Positions 37,601-44,302 of a stretch of DNA of 64,000 bases are shown in pieces. The notes below the pieces were generated by a model. It was not told the origin of the DNA. It saw nothing but the letters and a program-made list of their open reading frames with translations, and did no database searches. Location: contig VBLC01000048.1 in NCBI GenBank assembly GCA_005879315.1, positions 17,919-81,918 of the forward strand, given 5' to 3'. This stretch comes from Deltaproteobacteria bacterium (GTDB lineage: Bacteria > Myxococcota > Myxococcia > Myxococcales > 40CM-4-68-19). Positions within the stretch are counted from its first letter, which is position 1, and every line of letters starts with the position of its first letter. The position numbers were made by a program, and so were the translations under genes.

Positions 37601-40113
37601 TCACGATTCTCTCCGCCGGCTTGCAGCAGCTGCAGCTCACCTTGCAGGCGAACAACCCTGGCGAGGCCGGGGTGGTGCTCAACGCGCTGCCAGCCCCTGC
37701 CATCACGCCGACCGGGACCGCCGGCGCAGCCGTTGCCTCCAGTCCTCCCTCCGCTGCTGGAACCACTCTCGCGGGTGGCGCGACGAAATCGTTCGTCTGG
37801 ACGTACTCGGTTTCGGGGAGCGGCTCGCTCTCGATCTCCGCCTCGGCTTCCGGCACCGATGCGAATGCCGGAAACACCCTTGCCCCCGCCGCCGCGAACG
37901 CCGGAACGGCCACCGTGCAGAAGCCGGCCAGCCTCACCGTCGCCTCGGTCACCGCGTCGCCTTCGCTGGCCCATCTCGGCGACGCCATCGACGTCGCGGT
38001 AGCCGTGCGCAACGATGGTGAAGCGCCCGCCATGCAGGTGGCGCTCTCCGGCACCTCCGCAAGCGCAACCGCGACGCAGGGCGCCGCGCCCGCGGCGGTC
38101 GCGCAGCTCGCCGGCGGGGCCAGCACCGTCTTCCACATTCCCTACACGGCGCAGTCGGAAGGAACTTTCACCGCGACCAGCGGCGCGACAGGCACCGAGG
38201 GCAACGCTGGCACGTCGCTCACCGCCGCCGCCGTGACTTCTGCCTCGATCAACATCACCGCCATCCAGGTGGCCATCACCTTCCCCGACAACCGGGCGAC
38301 GCTGCAGGGCGGCGGCTCGCTCAGCGCCGTCGCCAGCGCCTGGAACACCGCGGGGGCGAACATCACACAGCTCTCGCTCTCCGCGACCGGGCCGGCGAGC
38401 GTCGCGGCGCCTTCGAGCGTCTCGGGATCGCGGCCGACCGTCGGCGCGACCTTCTCCGTCTCTGCGAACTCGGGCGCCGCGGCCGGCAGCACCATCACGC
38501 TGGTGGCGAGCGCGACCGATGGGGCCGGAACGCAGGTCTCCTCGACACCGGTGACGGTGACCATCGGCCCGGCCAAGGCGCTGGCGCTCTCCTGCCGGCC
38601 GCAGCCGGTCTCCATCGCCCAGGGACAATCGAGCGAGGCGCGGCTGCAGGCGCAGATGAGCGATGGAACCCTCCAGGACGCGACGCTGTCGGCGACCTGG
38701 TCTTCGTCGTCGACGGCGGTGGCCACCGTCGCGACAGGCGTCGTGAAAGGCGCTGCGGCGGGAGACGCGACGGTCACCGGCACTTTCGGCGGGCTCTCCG
38801 CGAGCTGCCCCGTGCATGTCGCAGCGGCGCCGCCCGTCTACGCCATGATCCCCGCCGATCCGTTCCTGCTCGGCATCACTGGGCAGCTGCATCTGCGCTT
38901 CGTCCAGACGGGCCTGACAGGACGGCCGAACAGCGACGTCACCGGCGTCGTCAACTGGAGCACGAGCAATGCCTCGGTCGCGACCGTGAGCAGCGGACTG
39001 GTCACGGGTGCGGCCGCCGGCACCGCGACCATCACCGCCTGCACCGCGACCAACAACTGCGCAAGCTCGCTCGCCGTCGTGGGAAGCTCGCTCGACATCC
39101 CCGGCACGCTCACCTATCAGCGCTACGCCATCGGCAATTCGCAGACCTTCACCTCGCTGCGGCTGCGATCCGGCATCGTGACTTATCTTACCGATGTGGG
39201 CTACCCGCTCACGCTCAAGGTGACCTCCTTCCGGCTCGACTCGGGAGCCTCGCTGGTCGGAGACGGCAGCAGCGCACCCGGCGCCGTCTCCAACGGCAGC
39301 ATCACGACGACCGGCGAAGGCGGCGATGGTGCGCCCGCCGCGGGCGGCGGCGGAGGCGGCGGCGGCAGTGGCAGCAACTTCTGCACCAACGCCAACTGCG
39401 GAGGCCGCGGCGCGACCCCTGGCGACACTCCCAGCTGCGGTTTGAACAGCACCTGCGGCGGCGGAAACGGCCAGGCCGCAGCCGGCGGTCAGGGCGCTCC
39501 ACAAGGCGGGCTTCTTGGTCTTCTCGGGCCGCCAATTGGGGAGGCCGGCGGAGGCGGCGGCGACGGCGGCAAGGGCGGCCGCGGAGGGGACGTGAGCGCC
39601 GGCAGCTTCGCCAGCAACGGCGGTGGCCTCGGCGTGCTCGACGGCAAGACCGGCGGCGACGGCGGCGGTGGCGGCAACGCGGGCAGCGGCAGCGGACCCG
39701 CCGGCGGAGGCGGCGGCGGTGGAGGCGCCATCCTCTTCAGCGGCAATGCCTCCGCCTCGATCCGCATCGACGGCTTGATCTCTCTCGAGGGCGGCGGCGG
39801 CGGCATGATCCGCTCCGCCAACGGCGGCCCGGGCGGCGCCGGGTCCGGCGGATCCTTCTTCATCGACGCGAGCTCCGGCCAGGTGACGGGGACCGGCACG
39901 ATCTCGGTGCGCGGCGGGCCCGGCGGCAGCGGAGCATCGACGGGGACCTGCGGCGGAGGCGGCGGTGGAGGCGGCGGGATGATCCAGATCACCGCTCCTG
40001 TAGCGGGACCGAGTCTGGCCACGCTGGTCGAAGGCGGCCCCGGCGGCGGGGCTTGCGGCGGAGGCGGCCAGGCAGGTGAGGCCGGCGGCACAGGACAGCT
40101 GAAACGGCCCTGA
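31603..40113 (+). CDS. Giant repeat-built surface protein (2836 aa), putative lipoprotein
   Basis: The chain starts at TTG 31603 (or TTG 31615) with a basic N-terminus and a signal ending LALSSC, likely a lipobox. An IPT/TIG-like domain comes first (about 38-130). Diverged CARDB-like beta modules follow (about 130-1155). Next are eight well-conserved tandem modules averaging 119 aa (about 1158-2109; VSAGLQ..LTL.A.N.GGA), two BIG2-like domains (about 2345-2400 and 2440-2495), and a Gly-rich C-terminus with scattered Cys (about 2567-2830). No LPXTG, RTX or barrel anchor is seen. It looks like an extracellular filament or adhesin. A TAAAAT box lies at 31587-31592, but no terminator separates it from the kinase operon 87 bases upstream. 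Confidence 0.85.
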   Translation: MDSKLVTPGRIQRARRTWSALAALALSSCTCAQRGLPDQLSLDSVEPAIAVAGVVTPLLLHGSGFRAPVVTNLGAKSASGDPLFVRVGSIDLGNAVLHADGSIEATLPDTLLPGVYEVSIALGARQAARSAALEVVAPLEVALAAPTDLASGEEQSFSIALTSRAPSVQVAIDSLSVTPGGTVAVSGLLLPSFLGVDPITAFGKISSLRPPAAVDTALAVSVRWSLGTVSGTVQVSSTLHAFAPPLMAAGIEAPAEIELGAQQAMTAQLLAPAWVDLGHVTVNVSAGGGAALAANVSLSGAVLPAGLALPLLGLVQGIAAGPGWLQLDATALAARGDAPAALSVRRALTVRSGPAPALASLALPGVVEVGLPVAVTVQARNDGDVDLSGAQLSVSATGGSVTPSLVQLAIAAGTSSTQTLTVVPQTAGTAVQLTVNLSGASALSGRTFAAQSASASSGAARRPPALSITGTPAQSRTSVGQRISLAVQISNAGDVDVPSAVLSISAGGSGSVIDSSGNAAAAVQLPPASVPAGGSVTLSAVVLGVTAAPATFALSVAGTDPVSSANVTASGAASFDVQAGPSLSVTLSGPARLVTGQSATLDAMVSNSGGADAVSVAPAAQVSGPIGAGSPTPSSLARLTAGTSTHFSIPVFAGSTSGAASISVVASGQDGNGAGPVSASGTFNIAVQDPPRLTASFPTALPATATENQVLPSIMLHLVAAGAPSADARLAALPTLSLSGNGTAVAQAPCPTLPCALAAGSTMDIPVQITAGTAGNLQVTASFAGALVDADQGSAVAVSAVSTTVVQVQTAGALAVQAQVPQLTEGFSATITVVVSNTGGAEVSALALSALDVTDGAGLSVAHSTGTLPVTALAGGANASFTFTVTPQTGAGTLNVHVRIDGTETNTGAVRTGQTTSSTPVLTPGGLVVDLRGVPATASVGQAISLQVPVTNTGQTTVTGVTASLTQRGAVGDGTVTITGPAQAAQDLVAGASATFTFQITVTAAGPVHLTASASGTVGGGPATVKPASADMTAQAPAQLTATFTTDRTAVSVGQTLRLTLTVQNTGGADANNVTAATPTVASGATATTAAITAIAAGPVTLLHAGASASFSWTTSGTSAGQVSFVSSAQGTDANDSSKTPSTGSVTSATVQVQNPGQLTLSAAASPARVSAGLQRATLTLTAANPGGADVTLNALTAPVALTSGSAAVTTATPPASAAGVVLHSGNTRDFVWTFDASGSGTVSWQASASATESNTGGTLSPAPANTSSIVIEAPAGLSLSLVASPARVSAGLQRVQLTLTAKNPGGAGLRLDALPAPTVAVTGTAAATVATSPPPAGGTVLAGGSTQTFQWTYDVSGSGMLTFSAGASGTDADSGTAVQPAAVTAPTVQVQAPGALSATASAMPARVSAGLQQVSLVLTLQNSGGAGVKLDVLPAPTVTSTGTAAASVSSSPPSPAGDILAGGATRTFTWVWNVSGSGTLTFSVSASGTDVNASTAVGPTSAASQAVTVQAPGALSVSVSVSPASASAGQNTVSFTLLARNTGGADVKLDALPSPTVASTGTAAASVSSAPASAAGTVLAGGASMSFVWNYIVSGSGTLTFTGSASGVEANTQGALAPAPVTSSPVSVQQPGALSLSASASPSQVSAGLQQVQLVLSAQNTGQADVVLDALPLPTVTAIGTASANVASSPPATAGTVIPGGVTKTFTWTWNTGGSGTISFAASASGHDGNSNNAIAPPGATAGPVTVQTSGALSLSIAASPTQVSAGLQQVSLTLSATNTGGASVILDALAQPTVAVTGSALATLVSSPASPAGTALTGGTTQSFVWTYSVSGTGTLAFTAKASGKEANTGNAIAPTPVVSPTVTVQAPAALALSASATPAQVSAGLQKVSLALTASNSGGASVKLDALASPIVTTTGTAAASLASSPASPAGTLLAGGASTTFTWQYDVSGSGTLSFSAKASGVDANSSTVLAPSPATAGPATVQQPAQLTLSASLNLTILSAGLQQLQLTLQANNPGEAGVVLNALPAPAITPTGTAGAAVASSPPSAAGTTLAGGATKSFVWTYSVSGSGSLSISASASGTDANAGNTLAPAAANAGTATVQKPASLTVASVTASPSLAHLGDAIDVAVAVRNDGEAPAMQVALSGTSASATATQGAAPAAVAQLAGGASTVFHIPYTAQSEGTFTATSGATGTEGNAGTSLTAAAVTSASINITAIQVAITFPDNRATLQGGGSLSAVASAWNTAGANITQLSLSATGPASVAAPSSVSGSRPTVGATFSVSANSGAAAGSTITLVASATDGAGTQVSSTPVTVTIGPAKALALSCRPQPVSIAQGQSSEARLQAQMSDGTLQDATLSATWSSSSTAVATVATGVVKGAAAGDATVTGTFGGLSASCPVHVAAAPPVYAMIPADPFLLGITGQLHLRFVQTGLTGRPNSDVTGVVNWSTSNASVATVSSGLVTGAAAGTATITACTATNNCASSLAVVGSSLDIPGTLTYQRYAIGNSQTFTSLRLRSGIVTYLTDVGYPLTLKVTSFRLDSGASLVGDGSSAPGAVSNGSITTTGEGGDGAPAAGGGGGGGGSGSNFCTNANCGGRGATPGDTPSCGLNSTCGGGNGQAAAGGQGAPQGGLLGLLGPPIGEAGGGGGDGGKGGRGGDVSAGSFASNGGGLGVLDGKTGGDGGGGGNAGSGSGPAGGGGGGGGAILFSGNASASIRIDGLISLEGGGGGMIRSANGGPGGAGSGGSFFIDASSGQVTGTGTISVRGGPGGSGASTGTCGGGGGGGGGMIQITAPVAGPSLATLVEGGPGGGACGGGGQAGEAGGTGQLKRP
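35074..37929 (+). repeat. Eight tandem ~357-bp modules in the giant gene
   Basis: Eight copies begin with segments such as LTLSAAASPARVSAGLQ, LSLSASASPSQVSAGLQ and LALSASATPAQVSAGLQ. The first copy starts at 35074 and the eighth at 37573, exactly 7 x 357 bases apart. Each module ends with a 'VSGSGTL.FSASASGTDAN' strand pair. The copies differ at many codons, so the array is old rather than freshly amplified. Confidence 0.85.
39310..40080 (+). repeat. Glycine-run low-complexity region of the giant gene
   Basis: The stretch is dominated by GGC/GGA codons giving runs of up to nine Gly, broken by short hydrophobic strands (ILFSGNASASIRIDGLI; GTISVRGG) and several Cys (FCTNANCGG, CGLNSTCGG). It resembles Gly-rich beta-helix or elastic tail domains of secreted proteins. 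Confidence 0.7.
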
Positions 40114-40125
40114 AAAAGTTGGATA

Positions 40126-40776
40126 GTGATGGCCATGGTCGGCTCAGCGAACACAGGCAGCCACGGACACCGGGGCCACGATCATCATGGCAACCCCGAC
40201 GACCTCCGGGCTTACATCGAGAAGATGGAATCGCCGGGACGCGATGAGTGGCAAAAGCCCGCCGAGGTCCTCGCGGCTCTGGCCGTCAAACAGGGCGATG
40301 TCGTCTGCGACATCGGCGCCGGGCCGGGGTACTTCGCGCTGAAGCTCGCTCGTGCGGTCGGGGACAAGGGCGCCGTCTTCGCGGTGGACGTCGAGCCACG
40401 CATGCTCGAGGTGCTCCGCGAGCGCATCGAGAAGAGCGGGCAGCGCAACGTGATGCCCGTGCTGGCGCTCGACGACGACCCGCTCTTGCCACCCGCCTCC
40501 TGCGACCTGGTGCTGATCGCCGATACCTTCCATCATTTTCCCGTCGGCGCGGCGTACCTCGAGCGCGCAGCGCGCTCGCTGCGCAAGGGCGGCCGCATCG
40601 CCGGCATCGATTTCCACAAGCGGGAGCTGCCGGTGGGCCCTCCGCCCAAGCACAAGGTCTCCCGCGAGGAGTTCCTCGAGCACGCCGCGCTCGCCGGACT
40701 CGAGCTGCGGGCGGAGCATCACTTCCTGCCCTACCAGTACTTCCTGGTGTTCGAGCCGCGTCAGCGGGCTCCGTAG
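40126..40776 (+). CDS. SAM-dependent methyltransferase with His-rich N-terminus
   Basis: This 216-aa class I methyltransferase has motif I VCDIGAGPGYFALKLA and the VFAVDVEPRML acidic loop that binds S-adenosylmethionine. The first 22 residues are His-rich (HGHRGHDHHG), which suggests metal binding. The substrate is unknown. The start is given as GTG 40126, but ATG 40129 or 40135 are equally possible. It overlaps the convergent DUF3455 gene by 16 bases. Confidence 0.85.
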   Translation: MMAMVGSANTGSHGHRGHDHHGNPDDLRAYIEKMESPGRDEWQKPAEVLAALAVKQGDVVCDIGAGPGYFALKLARAVGDKGAVFAVDVEPRMLEVLRERIEKSGQRNVMPVLALDDDPLLPPASCDLVLIADTFHHFPVGAAYLERAARSLRKGGRIAGIDFHKRELPVGPPPKHKVSREEFLEHAALAGLELRAEHHFLPYQYFLVFEPRQRAP

Positions 40777-41276
40777 AAATAGTAGTTCGCCGAGTAGTCG
40801 ATGCGCGCTTCGTCACCGACGTGCGCCGCGTCGCAGCTTGCGGAAGGCGCGACGCCGCCCACCGTGTCGATGCGCTGGATGTACGTCACCTTCGTGAACG
40901 CGCCGGACCCTTCGTTGGACCGGGCGCGCAAGAGCAGCCACGGCACCGCGTCTTGCACGGCCGAGCGCTGCAGGACCTCGCCGGCGACGCGGCTGCCGTC
41001 AGCATTCTCCCAGGTCGGGCCGCCGTAGTGGCGGCCGATCTTCGCGCCGCGCTCATCGAAGAGCTCCGCGTCGGGCGCCTTGAGCACCCATTCGAACGCC
41101 TGCGAGTCTGCCGCCTTCGCTTTGCAGGAATAGATCTGTGCGCCTCGCGCGGCCGCGCGCAGGAGCAGCTCTTGACCCTCGGGCACCTTGAGATTCTCCG
41201 GCACCGACGGTGGCCGCGGCATCGGAGCGGAAGCGCAGGCGGCCAGCATGAATGCAATGGAGAAGCGGAGGAGCAT
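40761..41276 (-). CDS. DUF3455 lipoprotein
   Basis: This 171-aa protein has a lipoprotein signal (FMLAACAS) and the DUF3455 pattern GAQIYSCKA ... FEWVLKAPDAELFD ... HYGGPTWE.ADGSRV, with the paired Cys in the mature part. DUF3455 proteins are secreted and of unknown function. It is divergent from the LVIVD-repeat gene, with a 172-bp gap that holds AT-rich stretches but no clear operator. Confidence 0.88.
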   Translation of the reverse strand: MLLRFSIAFMLAACASAPMPRPPSVPENLKVPEGQELLLRAAARGAQIYSCKAKAADSQAFEWVLKAPDAELFDERGAKIGRHYGGPTWENADGSRVAGEVLQRSAVQDAVPWLLLRARSNEGSGAFTKVTYIQRIDTVGGVAPSASCDAAHVGDEARIDYSANYYFYGAR

Positions 41277-41448
41277 GTTCGCCTCCGCCTCCTTCTACCG
41301 CCGATCACCCTCGGACGGTTTGAGTTTCGAAACATGCTCGCAATAATCGGCTGACGCCGCGACTCTTCGCTCGCGCGACGCGTCTTGACTCCAAAAAAAT
41401 ATTGGGGCCTACCGCGGGCGCATACCTAATCACGGAGGCAGAATCGTC

Positions 41449-42996
41449 ATGACGCGATTTCTCGTGAAGCGCCCTCTTCTCGCAGTGCTTGCAGGTTTGC
41501 TCGTCCTCGGAGCAGGACGACTTGCCGCCCACGAAGACCACGACGGCGACGCAGATGAGGGCGCGAGCAGGAACATGAAGCTGGTGGGCTTCAACGACCT
41601 GCAAGCTCGCTCGGCGTACCAGCCGGTGGTCCACCAGCAGGGCGGCCGCTATATCGCTTACACCGGCCACCACGCGCTGGGGACGAATCCGCAGACCGGG
41701 GCGCCTCTGCCCTCGTTCAATCCGCTCACCGGCAAGGACGAAGAGAACGGCACGTCGATCATCGACGTCACCGATCCGCGCCGCCCGAAGTACCTCTTCC
41801 ATCTCCCGGTCCCGGACGGAAACGGAGGCGGCGCGCAGATGAACCGCGTGTGCGACGGCAAGACCCTGCCGGTGCACGACAACTTCGTCTACCTGCTGCG
41901 GACCTTCGCGAACTCCGCACAGGAGATCTGGGACGTCACCGACCCGGGCAATCCCCAGGACGTCCGCACCGTCAGGAACGGGAATCCGATCCTCGGCGCC
42001 AGCACCGGACAGCCGGGAGCCATGGCCGGGACGCACAAGAACTGGTGGGAGTGCGACACGGGCATCGCCTACCTCGTCGGCAGGCGCGGCACCGACGGCA
42101 AGGACGGATGGAAAAGCGGCAACCACATCCTGATCTACGATCTGGGCAACCCGGCCAAGCCGAAGTTCATTCGCGACTGGGCGCTCGATGGGCAGCAGCC
42201 CGGCGGCAAGATCCCACCCCACTTCACCGCGGTGCCGGCGATCCACGGGCCCATCTCGACGGGTCCGGCGGGCAACCGCGTGTACTTTGCCTACGGCGTC
42301 GGCTCGAACGGCGTGATGCAGATCGTCGATCGCAGCAAGCTGCTCGATCCCTCGATCACCGACTTCACCAGCGCGGAGCTGGGGCGGCTGGTCATGAACC
42401 CCGACAACGGCGGGCACACCAGCTGGCCCCTCGGCAAGATGACGGTCGCCGACTTGACGGTCGACACCGGCAACACTACCGGAAACGTGCGCGACATCGT
42501 GGTGGTGGTCTCGGAGGCCGGTGGGGCCTTCTGCGACGAGCCTCGCCACCTGACTTTCATGGTGGACGTCACCGCGGAGGGCAGGCCGCAGTCGATCTCC
42601 ACCTTCCAGGTGCCCGCCTCGAGCGGCAGGTTCTGCGATCGCGGCGGCCGCTTCGGCCCGCACGCGACCAATGAGGAGTTTGGGCCGCCCTTCTACCAGA
42701 AGCTCGTCTTCGTCTCGTATTTCAACGCCGGCGTGCGCGCCATCGACGTCCGCGATCCCTACAACCCGAAGCAGGCCGGCTTCTTCATCCCGGCCGTGAC
42801 CGCCAACACGGACCTGCGCTGCGGCACGCTCAACGGCGTAAAGAACGTGTGCAGGGCGGTGGTGCAGACCAACAACGTCGCGACCGACGACCGCGGGTTC
42901 GTCTACATCGTCGACCGCGCCAATACGGGGATGCACATCCTGCGGCTCACCGGCGACGCAGCGAGGATTGCCGGTCTGAACGGCGACGACCACTAG
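41449..42996 (+). CDS. Secreted LVIVD-repeat propeller protein
   Basis: This 515-aa protein has a signal peptide (about 1-27, ending LAAHE) and an acidic/His N-terminus. It carries at least four LVIVD repeats with the 'DVTDP..P' core (IIDVTDPRRPKYLFHL; IWDVTDPGNPQDV; IYDLGNPAKPKFI; AIDVRDPYNPKQAGFF), which form a beta propeller at the cell surface. CGGAGGCAG precedes the ATG. Upstream lies a TTGACT box at 41385 with an A7 tract. The role is not known; such proteins are often linked to surface binding. Confidence 0.88.
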   Translation: MTRFLVKRPLLAVLAGLLVLGAGRLAAHEDHDGDADEGASRNMKLVGFNDLQARSAYQPVVHQQGGRYIAYTGHHALGTNPQTGAPLPSFNPLTGKDEENGTSIIDVTDPRRPKYLFHLPVPDGNGGGAQMNRVCDGKTLPVHDNFVYLLRTFANSAQEIWDVTDPGNPQDVRTVRNGNPILGASTGQPGAMAGTHKNWWECDTGIAYLVGRRGTDGKDGWKSGNHILIYDLGNPAKPKFIRDWALDGQQPGGKIPPHFTAVPAIHGPISTGPAGNRVYFAYGVGSNGVMQIVDRSKLLDPSITDFTSAELGRLVMNPDNGGHTSWPLGKMTVADLTVDTGNTTGNVRDIVVVVSEAGGAFCDEPRHLTFMVDVTAEGRPQSISTFQVPASSGRFCDRGGRFGPHATNEEFGPPFYQKLVFVSYFNAGVRAIDVRDPYNPKQAGFFIPAVTANTDLRCGTLNGVKNVCRAVVQTNNVATDDRGFVYIVDRANTGMHILRLTGDAARIAGLNGDDH

Positions 42997-43010
42997 CAGG
43001 TCAGGTAAGT

Positions 43011-43057
43011 TGGCGGGCGCTACTGGATTCGAACCAGTGGCCTTCAGCTTCGGAGAC
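43011..43057 (-). repeat. 3'-half copy of tRNA-Arg(CCG), possible attachment site
   Basis: These 47 bases match the 3' half of the intact tRNA-Arg at 55745-55791 at 46 of 47 positions, running from the anticodon loop to the CCA end in the same orientation. The sequence 5' of it cannot form a D arm or a full anticodon stem, so this is not a working tRNA. It is what a tyrosine integrase leaves at the far end of an island inserted in a tRNA gene. Confidence 0.75.
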
Positions 43058-43162
43058 GGCTACCTGGGGGCCTTCGCCCTCTGACGCCCCACTGTTTTCA
43101 ATCAACTTGCGGTCCTGAGTGGAGCTGGATGCGCCCCACGGGAGCACATCAGATCGCCGTCT

Positions 43163-43660
43163 TCATCCAGAAGCACGCGCAGCCTTGCGGTCCTTCAGGC
43201 GCACGCTCAGCAGCTTTGTGACGCGCGCGACCGTCTCTCCCAGCCCGTTCGTGATCGTCACTTCGAAGGCAGGATTGATCTTGCCTTTGGCATCGACTTC
43301 AGCCTTCAGCGCCGCGACCTTCTCCTTCGGCAGCTCGAACCGGGCAGTGACCGTGCCGCGGCCGGGCTTGAGGAATTCGATCGTCGCGCTTTTGTCCCAA
43401 ACGAGGTAGTCGTCGCCAAGCTGCATCATCAGCATCAGCATGAAGAACGGGTCGCACATCGAGTAGAGCGAGCCGCCGAACTGCGTGCCAACGAAGTTCT
43501 GGTTGTAGGGGCGCAACTTCAACTCGACTTCCAGCGAGGTCAGATCTCGCGCAACGTGCTTCACCGAGATGCCCGCGCCGAGGTACGGCGGGTAGATGCG
43601 CATGAATTTGAGAAAGCGGTGCTGGCCGACCTTCGCGGCGAGTCGCTGCAGCAGTGCCAT
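43163..43660 (-). CDS. DUF4442 hotdog-fold thioesterase-like protein
   Basis: This 165-aa protein fits the DUF4442 family, tetrameric acyl-CoA-thioesterase-like hotdog proteins: NFVGTQFGGSLYSMCDPFFMLMLM followed by DYLVWDKSATIEFLKPG. It lies near the left edge of the candidate island. No neighbour suggests a pathway. Length and motifs look complete. Confidence 0.85.
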   Translation of the reverse strand: MALLQRLAAKVGQHRFLKFMRIYPPYLGAGISVKHVARDLTSLEVELKLRPYNQNFVGTQFGGSLYSMCDPFFMLMLMMQLGDDYLVWDKSATIEFLKPGRGTVTARFELPKEKVAALKAEVDAKGKINPAFEVTITNGLGETVARVTKLLSVRLKDRKAARASG

Positions 43661-43702
43661 ACGCAGATGATGCCCGAGAACGCGCGGCGGCTCAGCTGTC
43701 GG

Positions 43703-44236
43703 TCAGGTCGACGACCCGCTTCTACCGGCCCACGAACTCCAGCAGGGCCTTGTCCCCTTGATCGCCTCGAGCGAGCGCTTTCCGCTCGCCTCGAACGGGA
43801 CGATCGCGTCGGAGTCGCCGTGGATGATCAGCGCCGGGAGGGTGATTTTCTTCAGGTCGCCGCGGAAATCCGTGCGGCTGAACGCGGCGATGCAGTCCAG
43901 CGTTCCCTTCGGCGAGGCAAACGCGGCGATGTCGCGCGCGTAGATCCGCTGCGCCTCGCTGACCTGCAGCTTGCCGCCTGCGCTGAAGAAGAGCCTGGTA
44001 AAGTCATCGACGAACGCGATGCGGTCGCGCTTCACGCCGTTTTGAAACGACGCGGCCGGTCCCTTCCATGGCTGGGACGACGACCCGAAACCGCGGCGGT
44101 CATAGGCGATCACCCGGTATCCGGCGCCGATCAGCGCAGGCACCTGGTATTCCCAAGACCGGCCGCTCAGCGGCCAGCCGTGAATGAGCACGACGGCGTG
44201 CGATGTGCTGATGCTCCGAGCCGTGCTGAAAATCAA
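43703..44236 (-). pseudogene. Alpha/beta hydrolase (chloroperoxidase-like) remnant
   Basis: The start of a non-heme chloroperoxidase/esterase is clear (VVLIHGWPLSGRSWEYQ ... RVIAYDRRGFGSSSQPW), but the next residues jump to FQNGVKRDRIAF, so about 75 residues with the GxSxG nucleophile are missing. After SLEAIKG the frame shifts; another frame gives GDKALLEFVGR and a stop at 43722, and the catalytic His segment is gone. The N-terminus also looks replaced. It cannot be an active hydrolase. Confidence 0.8.
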
Positions 44237-44302
44237 GCCTTCCTGCGCAGGTACGACAGCCCGCGATGGCTACCGCTCGATTCCGCGTTTCTCCTCCGCT
44301 GG

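Noticed and set aside
35074-37929. CRISPR or DNA-level tandem array
   Set aside because: The period is codon-exact and protein-conserved, and there are no spacer-like unique segments. It is a protein repeat.
36421-39504. 1027-aa minus-strand ORF opposite the giant gene
   Set aside because: It is a shadow produced by high GC and repeats. It has no domain pattern, and the plus strand shows clear protein repeats.
39310-40080. PE-PGRS-type mycobacterial protein
   Set aside because: Only Gly richness is shared. There is no PE domain and the rest of the chain is different.
43000-43100. A second complete tRNA gene
   Set aside because: Only the 3' half matches. The 5' half cannot form a D arm and its anticodon stem has mismatches.
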